Positions 7,684-15,410 of a DNA stretch of 42,796 nt are shown piece after piece. The stretch is from assembly GCA_020723965.1 (NCBI GenBank), contig DYHW01000009.1, positions 1 to 42,796 of the forward strand, written 5' to 3'. Numbering within the stretch: position 1 is the stretch's first letter; every line of letters begins with the position of its first letter. The notes beneath the pieces are model-generated. The model saw only the letters and a program-made list of their open reading frames with translations. It did not search any database and was not told the DNA's origin. Source of the DNA: Melioribacter sp. (GTDB lineage: Bacteria > Bacteroidota > Ignavibacteria > Ignavibacteriales > Melioribacteraceae). Position numbers and translations under genes: made by a program.

Positions 7684-7866
7684 CCAGCCGCTCAACACGG
7701 ACAGCGTTTTTCAGTGCGGCATTTGTGTAATTAAAAATTTGAGTTCGCAAAACTTAGTAGCATTTAAAGGTAATTTGTTCTAAGAAATATTTTAGTAAAC
7801 AAAAAGTAGTTGCAACTATTCGGTTTTGTTGTTTTGGGCTGCCGGTTAACGGCAACGCCGTTAGTT
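7678..7866 (+). repeat. attC7 (189 nt)
   Basis: R'' ACATAAC at 7678-7684 overlaps the preceding stop codon; R' GTTAGTT at 7860-7866. L'' GCCGCTCAACACGG pairs with L' CCGGTTAACGGC. It is the same subtype as attC6 and attC8. Confidence 0.94.
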
Positions 7867-7891
7867 TGCTTAAAAAAAATATGGTGTTTTA

Positions 7892-8620
7892 ATGAAAATG
7901 AAAGAATGGCTTTTAAAAAATGCTAAATTTATTCAAGCATTAGTAGCTCTCATCACATTAGTATTATTTATATGGGGTGCAGTAAAAATATTCTTTTCTA
8001 CTTCTGATCTTGAGGTTGTTTACCAATATTCAGATGCTGAACTTCCAAGTTCTATCGGCGGAAAATACTCGAAAAGTTTAGGTCCTATGGTTGAGTATTT
8101 CAAAAAGGAAAAAAACACGGAACAGTTAAATAATGTTTTTGAGGTTAATGATTTTCTCAATAAAACAAGAAATAAAGTAAAATATGAGATTACAAATAAT
8201 TCTAAATACACAATAAAAAATTTAGACATTAGAATAAAAAATGTTACTAATCTTACAGCGTGGGGTGTATCTGGTAATATTTTGCAAAGTGTTGAATCAA
8301 ATGCAATTATGCGTAAAATGCGTAGCGACAATTCAACGGGTGTTATCACATTTAGCGGAATTGAAAAATTACCTCCCCAAACAACTCTCATCATAAATAT
8401 TTGGGGCGATATTCGTGAATATAATTTAGATGATCCAATTATTGCGACTTATGACGGAGGGTCTTCTGAAATAATAAGAACATCGTTAGTTAAAGGATTT
8501 GATTCATTTATATATGAAAATTCTTCTTTCTTGGTTGTAATGTTATTGTTATTGAATATTGGCGGCTTCCTATTTATAGTCGATTCATTTTATAAAAAAA
8601 TTAAAATGAAAAATGAATAA
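7892..8620 (+). CDS. Two-helix-anchored membrane protein, function unknown (cassette H, first gene)
   Basis: 242 residues. A membrane segment lies near residues 14-33 (IQALVALITLVLFIWGAVKI) and a second near 212-232 (SFLVVMLLLLNIGGFLFIV). Between them is a domain of about 175 residues, possibly facing the periplasm, with a segment resembling a beta-sandwich (KYEITNNSKYTIKNLDIRI). The N-terminus MKMKEW has a basic start, but no cleavable signal is evident. It overlaps the following RDD gene by 8 bp, so the two are probably co-translated. No family is recognised. It is carried in cassette H (7861-10076) together with the RDD protein and may be its membrane partner. Confidence 0.78.
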   Translation: MKMKEWLLKNAKFIQALVALITLVLFIWGAVKIFFSTSDLEVVYQYSDAELPSSIGGKYSKSLGPMVEYFKKEKNTEQLNNVFEVNDFLNKTRNKVKYEITNNSKYTIKNLDIRIKNVTNLTAWGVSGNILQSVESNAIMRKMRSDNSTGVITFSGIEKLPPQTTLIINIWGDIREYNLDDPIIATYDGGSSEIIRTSLVKGFDSFIYENSSFLVVMLLLLNIGGFLFIVDSFYKKIKMKNE

Positions 8621-9887
8621 ATCTCTCCATAATATATTCAATGATCTTTTCAAACCATTTAAAAGTCTTGTTGTTAGACGTTTTTCAGCATTTATTATTG
8701 ACATTTCCATTCTATTAGTTATGGCACTATTAATTGCGTTTCTTGCATTTACTTTTAATACATTAAAGGGTGTATACATTTACTACCTAGTATTTTATTT
8801 AGGCTATTTTTTTATTGTTAGGTTTAGTTTGAATGGAGATACGATAGGAATGAAAGTAACTAGAATAAATCTTTGCATCAATGATAATTATTCTTTCAAA
8901 TCACTCAGAATTATTTATAGAATTATTTTGAATTTTACTTTTTTGTTTTTGTGCCTAAATTTTTATCCAATATTATCCTACATATTCCCCGTTATTAACT
9001 ATGGCATTAAAATAAAAATGTTGGTTTTGGTGGCTTTACTTTCTATTCCTTTAGTGAATCTCATTTTAATTATACAAACTAAGGGATCGACTTCATTAAT
9101 AGATATATTTAGCAAGTGTAGTATTAAAACAAGAAATATCAATGAAGAATCCTCAACAACTTCTACTTTATCATTTAGAAAGATAGCAAGCGAATTTCTT
9201 ATAGTAATATCAATTATTTATTTATTGGCTCTTCTAGTATTTTGGAAATTTCAACCAGAGCGAATATTTACCAATCAAGTATTATCTCCATTAATTGAAA
9301 ACCCAATTGAAAAATTCAATCTTCAAGATTACCTAAGTAAATATTCTGAAAATAATAGTCCGATAATGGCTTATGTCTCAGAAGACTATAATTTTCTTTC
9401 ACCATACCAATTTATTAAAGGAAAAGACACGTTTGTTTTTTATGTGTTTTTCAAGAGGGAATTATTCAATGACAAAGATCAACATTCATTATTTATTAAT
9501 GAAGCTTTATATATAAAAAGTTATTATGAGTTATTTTATCAAAAGAAAATAGAACAATGTAAAGTTATAATAAGGAAATATGGTTTTTTCCCTCCATTCA
9601 CATTTATTTCAGATTATAAATATTTAGCGATAGGTGAAGGTAAAAATTATGTTATTTCTGGAGACCTGGCAGACGATGTTAAGAAGAAAAAACGTGAAGA
9701 ATATTTTGCGAAAATAAAAAAATTAGCAATTGGTGATACATTAAAAATGGAATTATCATATCCATCTTTTAGTGAAACAAAATCTAGTTTGAATTTATTA
9801 TTTAATGTTTCAACTGGATTATTAAAATCACCTGGAATAAATTTTTATTTCGTAGGTAATAAATTTGAAGAGTTTGGACAATTATAA
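8613..9887 (+). CDS. RDD-domain membrane protein with extra C-terminal domain (cassette H, second gene)
   Basis: 424 residues. Residues about 19-170 match the RDD family: VVRRFSAFIIDISILLVMALL with the Arg/Asp pair, then the loop NGDTIGMKVTRI that commonly follows the second helix. A further membrane helix lies near 195-212. The remaining 210 residues form a likely extracytoplasmic domain of unknown type, rich in Lys, Phe and Tyr. RDD proteins are small membrane proteins, some linked to ion exchange; the fused C-terminal domain makes this one longer than usual. The start overlaps the previous gene by 8 bp. Cassette ends GTTAGTTTGC and GCAAACTAAC are complementary, so both genes form one cassette. 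Confidence 0.8.
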   Translation: MNKSLHNIFNDLFKPFKSLVVRRFSAFIIDISILLVMALLIAFLAFTFNTLKGVYIYYLVFYLGYFFIVRFSLNGDTIGMKVTRINLCINDNYSFKSLRIIYRIILNFTFLFLCLNFYPILSYIFPVINYGIKIKMLVLVALLSIPLVNLILIIQTKGSTSLIDIFSKCSIKTRNINEESSTTSTLSFRKIASEFLIVISIIYLLALLVFWKFQPERIFTNQVLSPLIENPIEKFNLQDYLSKYSENNSPIMAYVSEDYNFLSPYQFIKGKDTFVFYVFFKRELFNDKDQHSLFINEALYIKSYYELFYQKKIEQCKVIIRKYGFFPPFTFISDYKYLAIGEGKNYVISGDLADDVKKKKREEYFAKIKKLAIGDTLKMELSYPSFSETKSSLNLLFNVSTGLLKSPGINFYFVGNKFEEFGQL

Positions 9888-9894
9888 AAACGCA

Positions 9895-10082
9895 AACTAA
9901 CAAGCCGCTCAACGCGGACAGCGTTTTTCAGTGCGGCATTTGTGTAATTATAAAATTGCGTTTGCAAAATATAGTTGCTCTTAAGGTAGAATTTTCTAAG
10001 AAATATTTTTACAAATAAAAAATGGTTGTTGTTATTCGGCATTGCTGTTCTGGGCTGCCGGTTAGCGGCAACGTCGTTAGGC
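9895..10082 (+). repeat. attC8 (188 nt)
   Basis: R'' AACTAAC at 9895-9901 and R' GTTAGGC at 10076-10082. L'' GCCGCTCAACGCGG pairs with L' CCGGTTAGCGGC. It is the same subtype as attC6 and attC7. Confidence 0.94.
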
Positions 10083-10089
10083 AAATAAA

Positions 10090-11010
10090 ATGAAGACTAT
10101 ATCTAAAATATTTTTAATGTATTTGGTGATTACTGGTATTTGCTTCGGTCAAGGTGTTCTTAAAGTAATAACCAATAAATCGAATTATTCTTATGGTGAT
10201 TCCATTGAAGTCAAAGTTACGTTGACTAATAATACTAATGCACCCTTTACAATTATTGGTAGTTCTTCGTGTGTTGCGATGATAAAAATTAATGATGTCC
10301 GTTTTCAAACAATGTGCACTGCCGATCAGCATGAGTTTAATTTCTCTGTGGGGATGTCAATGACTTGGATATGGAAGCTAGATCCGAAAGAACTTGGCAT
10401 CCCAGATAAAGAAGGCCAGCAAAAAATAGTTGGATTAGTTTATCCACAAAAAGATTCGATATATATAAATGCTCCTAAATATAGAGGTGGAATTGTAGCG
10501 GTCGGCATTCGCGACAGCATTCCAGAAAGTCTGTATAAAAGTTTACGAGATAGTATAAGCGCAACAGTGATTAGTCGGTGGGGTTCTCCTTTAGTTGTAG
10601 AATATTGGAGAATAACTAACCACTCTATTGACAGTCTTGTTGATAAATATTCTAAAGACTATAGACTACGCTGGATTGAAGCAAAAAGACCATTACAGTT
10701 TACAAAACAGATTGTAACCTCGATTGATAATTCTAGGGAGCTTCCATCGGATTATTCACTTTTACAGAATTACCCAAATCCATTCAATCCGGTTACGAAA
10801 ATTAAATATGAGTTACCAAAAAGCAGTTTTGTAAAAATGGTTATATATGATAATCTTGGAAGAGCAATCAAAATTCTTGTAAATGAGTTTCAGAATGTTG
10901 GTTCATATGAATTAAATTTAGATGCGAGCAACTTTTCTAGTGGAGTTTATTATTATAGGATTCAAGCCGATAAATATTCAGCAACTAAAAAACTTGTTTT
11001 GCTAAAATAG
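10090..11010 (+). CDS. Secreted protein with T9SS C-terminal sorting domain (cassette I)
   Basis: 306 residues. A signal peptide covers about residues 1-21 (hydrophobic KIFLMYLVITGICFG). Residues 22-120 form a beta-sandwich-like domain resembling the BsuPI-type proteinase inhibitor fold (NYSYGDSIEVKVTLTNNT), a weak match. The C-terminal 80 residues are a clear type A sorting domain for the type IX (Por) secretion system. They contain LLQNYPNPFNPVTKIKYELP, then VKMVIYDNLGRAI, SSGVYYYRIQA and KKLVLLK at the very end. The product should cross the inner membrane by Sec and the outer membrane by T9SS, then be released or attached at the surface. Cassette ends GTTAGGCAAAT and ATTTGCCTAAC are complementary. 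Its presence shows that cassettes can add exported surface proteins to this host. Confidence 0.88.
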   Translation: MKTISKIFLMYLVITGICFGQGVLKVITNKSNYSYGDSIEVKVTLTNNTNAPFTIIGSSSCVAMIKINDVRFQTMCTADQHEFNFSVGMSMTWIWKLDPKELGIPDKEGQQKIVGLVYPQKDSIYINAPKYRGGIVAVGIRDSIPESLYKSLRDSISATVISRWGSPLVVEYWRITNHSIDSLVDKYSKDYRLRWIEAKRPLQFTKQIVTSIDNSRELPSDYSLLQNYPNPFNPVTKIKYELPKSSFVKMVIYDNLGRAIKILVNEFQNVGSYELNLDASNFSSGVYYYRIQADKYSATKKLVLLK

Positions 11011-11015
11011 TATTT

Positions 11016-11205
11016 GCCTAACCCGCTCTTGCACCCGACCGCTTCTTTTCAGAGCGGCAATGGAGAAGTAATTGGGTTTGGTTAACAAGGTAAGCATAGT
11101 TTTAAAGTTGTTCTAATAAATATATTAGTTAAAAATTATTGGTGGTAGCTTTTCAGTTCGTCATAGCTGTTATGGGCGGACGGGTGAAAAGCCACGCCGT
11201 TAGGC
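11016..11205 (+). repeat. attC9 (190 nt)
   Basis: R'' GCCTAAC at 11016-11022 and R' GTTAGGC at 11199-11205. L'' GCTCTTGCACCCG pairs with L' CGGGTGAAAAGC with one unpaired base. Confidence 0.93.
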
Positions 11206-11229
11206 TACAACAAAATAACAGAGGTAAAA

Positions 11230-11814
11230 ATGAAACTTAATCTAAAGAAAAATTTATGTTTATCTATTTTGTTTTTACTAATATTCTTAACCCAAGGATG
11301 TATGGCGCCTCCTTCTGGTCAAGGCAGCGGTGGTAGTTACATATCTTTTATTATCAAAATGACTTTTATGAGTATAATATATATTCTCCCTATTGTAAGT
11401 ATAAGGAACAAAGGAAAAAATTATTTAAAAAATTATATAGGATTCTTAAATAAAAATGGCGACAAATTAACTACGGAAGACCAGAATCTTATCACTGCTT
11501 TAGTAAAAAATAATTATAAAATTATTACAACATTATCAATATCTAGTATAGTATTCTGGGGAATTCTATTTAGTGTTCCAATCTTTTATTCACCGATAGA
11601 TGAAAAATACGAGCCATACATTATAGGATCTTCCATATTCATTTTACTATTACTAATATTGAATTTTATTCTTGTATTTTTAAAACTCCAGCGCTTATGT
11701 CCATTTTGTAAAAATAAAGTGACTTATGATACTGATAGATGTTCAAAATGCACTAAAGATATTAGCAACAATTGGTTGGGTAAACCAATGCTAGAACAAT
11801 TTCATAAGAATTAA
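11230..11814 (+). CDS. Putative membrane lipoprotein with C-terminal zinc ribbon (cassette J)
   Basis: 194 residues. The N-terminal hydrophobic stretch ends LTQGC at residues 20-24, a lipobox-like motif. Further membrane segments lie near 40-57 (FIIKMTFMSIIYILPIV), 94-114 and 128-148. The C-terminal tail has Cys pairs in CPFCKNKVTYDTDRCSKC, a classic zinc ribbon. If the lipobox is processed, the topology would be unusual; alternatively the first segment is a plain membrane helix. No family is recognised. GAGG at 11221-11224 is the likely ribosome binding site. It is the only gene of cassette J (11200-12001). The end complement GTTAGGCTA/TAGCCTAAC is one base shorter than in other cassettes. 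Confidence 0.75.
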   Translation: MKLNLKKNLCLSILFLLIFLTQGCMAPPSGQGSGGSYISFIIKMTFMSIIYILPIVSIRNKGKNYLKNYIGFLNKNGDKLTTEDQNLITALVKNNYKIITTLSISSIVFWGILFSVPIFYSPIDEKYEPYIIGSSIFILLLLILNFILVFLKLQRLCPFCKNKVTYDTDRCSKCTKDISNNWLGKPMLEQFHKN

Positions 11815-11819
11815 TATTA

Positions 11820-12007
11820 GCCTAACAAGCACTCCAAGCAGACCGCGTTTTCAACTCGGTCTGTTAAGTAATTATAGGCATTGGTTTTCAGAGTTGAGTT
11901 ATCTTTTCAAGTGGGATTAATTAGTTAAATTGATTAAAACAAAAAGTGTGCTGACAAAAGTAGCATTGTCGAATATGGGCGGCTGCTTAAGTGCAACGCC
12001 GTTAGTT
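11820..12007 (+). repeat. attC10 (188 nt)
   Basis: R'' GCCTAAC at 11820-11826 and R' GTTAGTT at 12001-12007. L'' GCACTCCAAGCAG pairs with L' CTGCTTAAGTGC with one unpaired base. Confidence 0.93.
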
Positions 12008-12365
12008 TACAAAACAAGTTTGGTGTAAGTCTCGGCAGCAATGCTGGTAATCTGTTCTGGTTTGGTTCTTCGGGCTTTGGTTGGTATTGGTAATTTGGTT
12101 TTGCTGCAAATGTTGGTTTGTTCTTTTTTTAGGTTGGCGGCAAAAAGTTCGGCTATCTAATTTTATCAAAGCTTAGGTGTTGGCTTGCCGGTTTTGTGTT
12201 TTTACAAAGCTGGTTTTGTTTCTGTTCTTTTTTAGTGCGGTATGCAGTGTTTGGTTCAAATAAAAGTTTTGCTTGTTGTTCGGCGAGGCGTTCTTTAGTT
12301 ATTGTTTTTCATTGTTGGTTAGGTAAAAGATTTTTTTCAATATCGCCACGTAAAATCAAAGCAAA
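12008..12365 (+). other. Body of cassette K: GT-rich, no intact gene
   Basis: This 358-bp stretch has no convincing open gene, yet it is bounded by proper attC sites with matching ends (GTTAGTTT and AAACTAAC). The plus strand is strongly enriched in G and T and low in A and C (repeated TTGGTTT, TTTGGTTG). On the minus strand, 12312 down to 12007, a protein-like frame can be pieced together with two one-base shifts. It starts MKTITKERLAEQQAKLLF after removing one A, and ends TSIAAETYTKLVL before TAA. This could be a decayed reversed gene. However, a CA-rich strand also has few stop codons by chance. A non-coding RNA or a pure spacer cassette are alternatives. Confidence 0.5.
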
Positions 12366-12555
12366 AACTAACTAGCAACTCAAAACCGACCGCTTTAAAC
12401 GTTTCGGCATTTTTGCATTTATAAAATTGTGTTGGCAGAAGTTAGTTGCTCTTTGAGTGTAGTAAAATAAATAAATTTATAAATAATTATTGGCGTTCGT
12501 TTTTCAAAGCTGCATTGCAGTTATAGGCGGCGGCTTAAAAACAACACCGTTATGT
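12366..12555 (+). repeat. attC11 (190 nt)
   Basis: R'' AACTAAC at 12366-12372 and R' GTTATGT at 12549-12555. The left half CCGACCGCTTTAAACGTTTCGGCATTT is shared with attC5. L' is CGGCTTAAAAAC. Confidence 0.92.
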
Positions 12556-12593
12556 GCTTTTTAAGTTTGTTCATAAAAAGAGGAATTAAATAA

Positions 12594-13811
12594 ATGATTG
12601 AAAGAATGTGGGAAATATTAACTACTTTCACTGATGAATCACAATCATCTGCACTGGCGAAATGTGCAGAAAATGGATTCGACATTAATCGTGGAATAGT
12701 TTCTTTAAATGAGTCTTTTATAAACTTGAATTCAGCTAAAGCAGTACTAGTTGATTCGATTGAAAAAAGAAAACTCATTCAGTTACCAATATCAATTCAA
12801 AAGGTTCTTCTTGCTAATCTTGAAGCAATATCTCGTTCTCTAACTAACCTAATAAATGGTACAGATGAAATTGAAAACCTTTCGAATAATATAGAACAAT
12901 TAAATGTTTCAATTTGGCAATATGGATTACATAATCTTTCCGATGAGTTGCTCGGTTTTCTAAACAAAATGAATCAACTAAAAATACAAGAAGTTGAAAT
13001 TGCTAATCAAAAAAAAGAAATTAAATCTGCTTTAGCTCAAAAAAAAGCTTTAGATAATCTTGTTAGCAAAGCAAATACTGCTGTCGAAAATTTAAATCAA
13101 ATTGTTGTTCAATCCGAAAATAATAAGAACAAAACAGAAGAAATTGTCTCAAGTACTACACAATCAAATCAAAATGCCGCCGCACTACTTTCAACGATAC
13201 AGCAAAACGAAACAACATCAAATCAACTTCTTGCAAATACAAAAACCAGCAATTCTGAGGTAACAGCACTTGAGCCCAAAATAAAAGAATTTTATTCCAA
13301 AATTGATCAATATCGCGATGATATTTCTTCAACTACAGAAGATGCCGAAGAAACAGTAAAAACTAATAAAGAAGAAACCGAAAAATTAATTAATCACTTA
13401 AAACAGCTCGAAGATCAAATTAAAGTTCAAATAGAAAAAGCTACTGGTTTTTCATTGTTCCATTCATTTCAAACACGTCAATACGAATTAGCTAAATCCA
13501 AGAAATTCTGGATTTATGCACTTGGTGCTTTGGTTTTGGCATCTTGGGGTGTTTCAATTTTCGTTATTCAAACTACTACTAATTTTGATGTAGCTTTTTT
13601 TGGTAAACTATCAATGACACTTCCGCTTATATATGCTATTTATTTCTGCACAGTACATTACGGGCGAGAAAGAAAACTTGAGGAAGAATATGCATTTAAA
13701 TCAAACATTTCTATTTCGCTTATTCCTTATCAAGAACTTGTTGAGAAACTTGTCAATAATGATCAACCTGGAGAGAGAGAAAAATATACTGCATTCATAA
13801 TAGATGAATAA
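12594..13811 (+). CDS. Coiled-coil membrane protein, truncated by a frameshift (cassette L)
   Basis: 405 residues. Residues about 110-285 form a long coiled coil rich in Gln, Asn, Lys and Glu. Membrane segments follow at about 305-325 (FWIYALGALVLASWGVSIFVI) and 335-353, then a cytoplasmic tail of about 50 residues. The overall shape recalls chemoreceptor-like or dynamin-adaptor-like helical bundle proteins, but no family is recognised. GAGG at 12581-12584 is the ribosome binding site. The frame ends ...FIIDE-TAA at 13811. A different frame continues directly with a protein-like tail to 13960, so the gene has probably lost one A in a GAAATAACC context. Whether the shortened protein works is unknown. 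Confidence 0.78.
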   Translation: MIERMWEILTTFTDESQSSALAKCAENGFDINRGIVSLNESFINLNSAKAVLVDSIEKRKLIQLPISIQKVLLANLEAISRSLTNLINGTDEIENLSNNIEQLNVSIWQYGLHNLSDELLGFLNKMNQLKIQEVEIANQKKEIKSALAQKKALDNLVSKANTAVENLNQIVVQSENNKNKTEEIVSSTTQSNQNAAALLSTIQQNETTSNQLLANTKTSNSEVTALEPKIKEFYSKIDQYRDDISSTTEDAEETVKTNKEETEKLINHLKQLEDQIKVQIEKATGFSLFHSFQTRQYELAKSKKFWIYALGALVLASWGVSIFVIQTTTNFDVAFFGKLSMTLPLIYAIYFCTVHYGRERKLEEEYAFKSNISISLIPYQELVEKLVNNDQPGEREKYTAFIIDE

Positions 13812-13960
13812 CCAAGGTCTATACTAGTCCAACTGATAAAGTTTTTGATAACGAACAAAAAGTATCCGGATCTCCAATAGATGTTTCAAAACAATTAGAG
13901 AAAATAATAAAATCATTTGTTGATCCATTGGAACCATTACTGAAAGCGTTAAAACATTAG
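13811..13960 (+). pseudogene. Frameshifted C-terminal tail of the cassette L gene
   Basis: Starting at ACC (13811-13813) there are 49 sense codons, then TAG at 13958. They read TKVYTSPTDKVFDNEQKVSG followed by SPIDVSKQLEKIIKSFVDPLEPLLKALKH. The composition is like the upstream protein and ends 13 nt before the R'' box, the normal distance for a gene end in this array. Restoring one A (GAA-ATA-ACC) would join it to the 405-residue frame. A sequencing error is possible. Confidence 0.6.
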
Positions 13961-13973
13961 TTCCATTATCAGC

Positions 13974-14194
13974 ACATAACCCGCCGCTCAAGACCGACCG
14001 CCGAATCGGTTTGAGTTTGGTGCAGTTTTTAAGTTTTCGTTTTTCGTTCGGCTTTTTGTTCTAAGTAGATTGTAAATGTTAAATAGCGTCGCCGCCTGTG
14101 CGGTTGAATTTACAGGCGGCTACAAATTATAAACATTGGTTGCAAGTTAAGCATTGCTGTTCTGGGCGGCGGCTTAAAAACCACGCCGTTATGT
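13974..14194 (+). repeat. attC12 (221 nt, with inserted hairpin)
   Basis: R'' ACATAAC at 13974-13980 and R' GTTATGT at 14188-14194. The left arm (CCGCCGCTCAAGACCG) resembles the attC6-8 subtype, while L' (CGGCTTAAAAAC) is of the attC1/2/4 subtype, so arm pairing is weaker than elsewhere. About 32 extra bases lie in the centre and contain the perfect hairpin GCCGCCTGT (14091-14099) / ACAGGCGGC (14112-14120). Confidence 0.9.
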
Positions 14195-14215
14195 GCCAAG
14201 ATATTAGATAAAAAT

Positions 14216-15178
14216 ATGGAAAGTTGGTATATCGAAACATCTGCTCTAAATTATTTTGCGAAGGATCGCACGATTGAAGATGCGATTGCGACTAAGGCAC
14301 ATCAAAGATTAAAGGGTAGAAAGTGGGTTATTTCTTCAATTACATTATGGGAGATTCTATTGACTTCCGAGGAAATAAAGAAAGAAAAATTAATTTACTT
14401 CTCCCAAAATCTTTTTGATCGTGAATTACTTCCTTCTCCTGATGAAATTATTATCGAATATATAAAATCTGGTTTCCCTCGTGTTGAAAAGCCAAGAGAA
14501 TTACTTTCATATACTCCAATCGCAAACACTTGGAGAGATTTAGTGGATAACCCACGGAAAACATTTATTTATGATATCAATGACCTTCGAAATCGATTTA
14601 ACATTCTAAAACCAGTTAATAAACTCATTCATAATATTATAAATGATGAAGATATTCCATTGTTAGTGAACAACGAAGAATCGAGCACTAATTTATCACT
14701 TGAAAGTGCGTTGAATTCATTAAAATTTATTAAACAAAATGATTACTCGAATGAAGACAAAAAGATATTTAAAATAGCCATATTTTATATGATGCTTATA
14801 CTATGTGCAGAAGTATTGTTGGAAAATACATCGATCAAAAACTTTTGGAAAGAAATAGGTATAAAAGATACATTTGGGAGAATGTTATATTCATTGAAAC
14901 ATTTCGAACCACTGGTTTATCAAGGTCCACTCGCTGCGCTCGCAACTATGATATATTGTCAATCTAAGAAATCATTTTCACGCGGGATATATTTTGATAG
15001 TTTACACGCATTTTATATAACCTATGTTAATTATTTTTTTACAAATGATATACATTTTAAGAACTTTGGTGAATTCTTAAAACCACATCCCAATTCTTAC
15101 AAAGTATTATTGATTCGCGATTTGGAATTTACTTCACATACAAGATATAATGTTGAGCAACGTGGTATAATCAATTGA
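14216..15178 (+). CDS. PIN-like domain protein (cassette M)
   Basis: 320 residues. The N-terminal WYIETSALNYFAKD and the following SSITLWEILLTSEE look like the first acidic motif and the conserved Glu helix of PIN-domain ribonucleases. Near the C-terminus, YFDSLHAFYITYVNYFFTNDIHFKNF gives further acidic residues (Asp in FDSLHA, Asp in TNDIHF) placed as in the PIN fold. The central 180 residues are a helical insertion. At 320 residues it is much longer than VapC toxins (about 130), and no antitoxin gene accompanies it. RNA cleavage is inferred from the motifs only. No clear ribosome binding site precedes ATG 14216. Cassette ends GTTATGTGCC and GGCACATAAC are complementary. Confidence 0.7.
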   Translation: MESWYIETSALNYFAKDRTIEDAIATKAHQRLKGRKWVISSITLWEILLTSEEIKKEKLIYFSQNLFDRELLPSPDEIIIEYIKSGFPRVEKPRELLSYTPIANTWRDLVDNPRKTFIYDINDLRNRFNILKPVNKLIHNIINDEDIPLLVNNEESSTNLSLESALNSLKFIKQNDYSNEDKKIFKIAIFYMMLILCAEVLLENTSIKNFWKEIGIKDTFGRMLYSLKHFEPLVYQGPLAALATMIYCQSKKSFSRGIYFDSLHAFYITYVNYFFTNDIHFKNFGEFLKPHPNSYKVLLIRDLEFTSHTRYNVEQRGIIN

Positions 15179-15196
15179 CAGCGTTTAGTATAAGGC

Positions 15197-15386
15197 ACAT
15201 AACCCGTTCTTCAAGCCGACCGCATCTTCGATACGGTCGTTTGAAGTAATTATAAATTAGGTTGACAAAACTTAGTTGCTCTTTGAAGTAGGTTGTAATA
15301 AAAAGGTTGTTTATAAATTATTGGCGTTTGTGTTTTAAGTAGCATTGCTATGTTGGGCGGCGGTTTAGTTGCAACACTTGTTATGC
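15197..15386 (+). repeat. attC13 (190 nt)
   Basis: R'' ACATAAC at 15197-15203 and R' GTTATGC at 15380-15386. The left half is the same as in attC2 and attC4. L' (GGCGGTTTAGTTGC) departs from that subtype. Confidence 0.92.
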
Positions 15387-15410
15387 CTCTTAAAGAATAT
15401 TGGAGAATTA

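Noticed and set aside
12594..13960. Programmed frameshift in the cassette L gene
   Set aside because: No slippery heptamer or downstream structure is apparent at GAATAACC; a simple one-base loss or read error is more likely.
15369..15410. TTG start for the PPOX-family gene
   Set aside because: It lies within attC13, while GGAG is properly spaced before ATG 15411.
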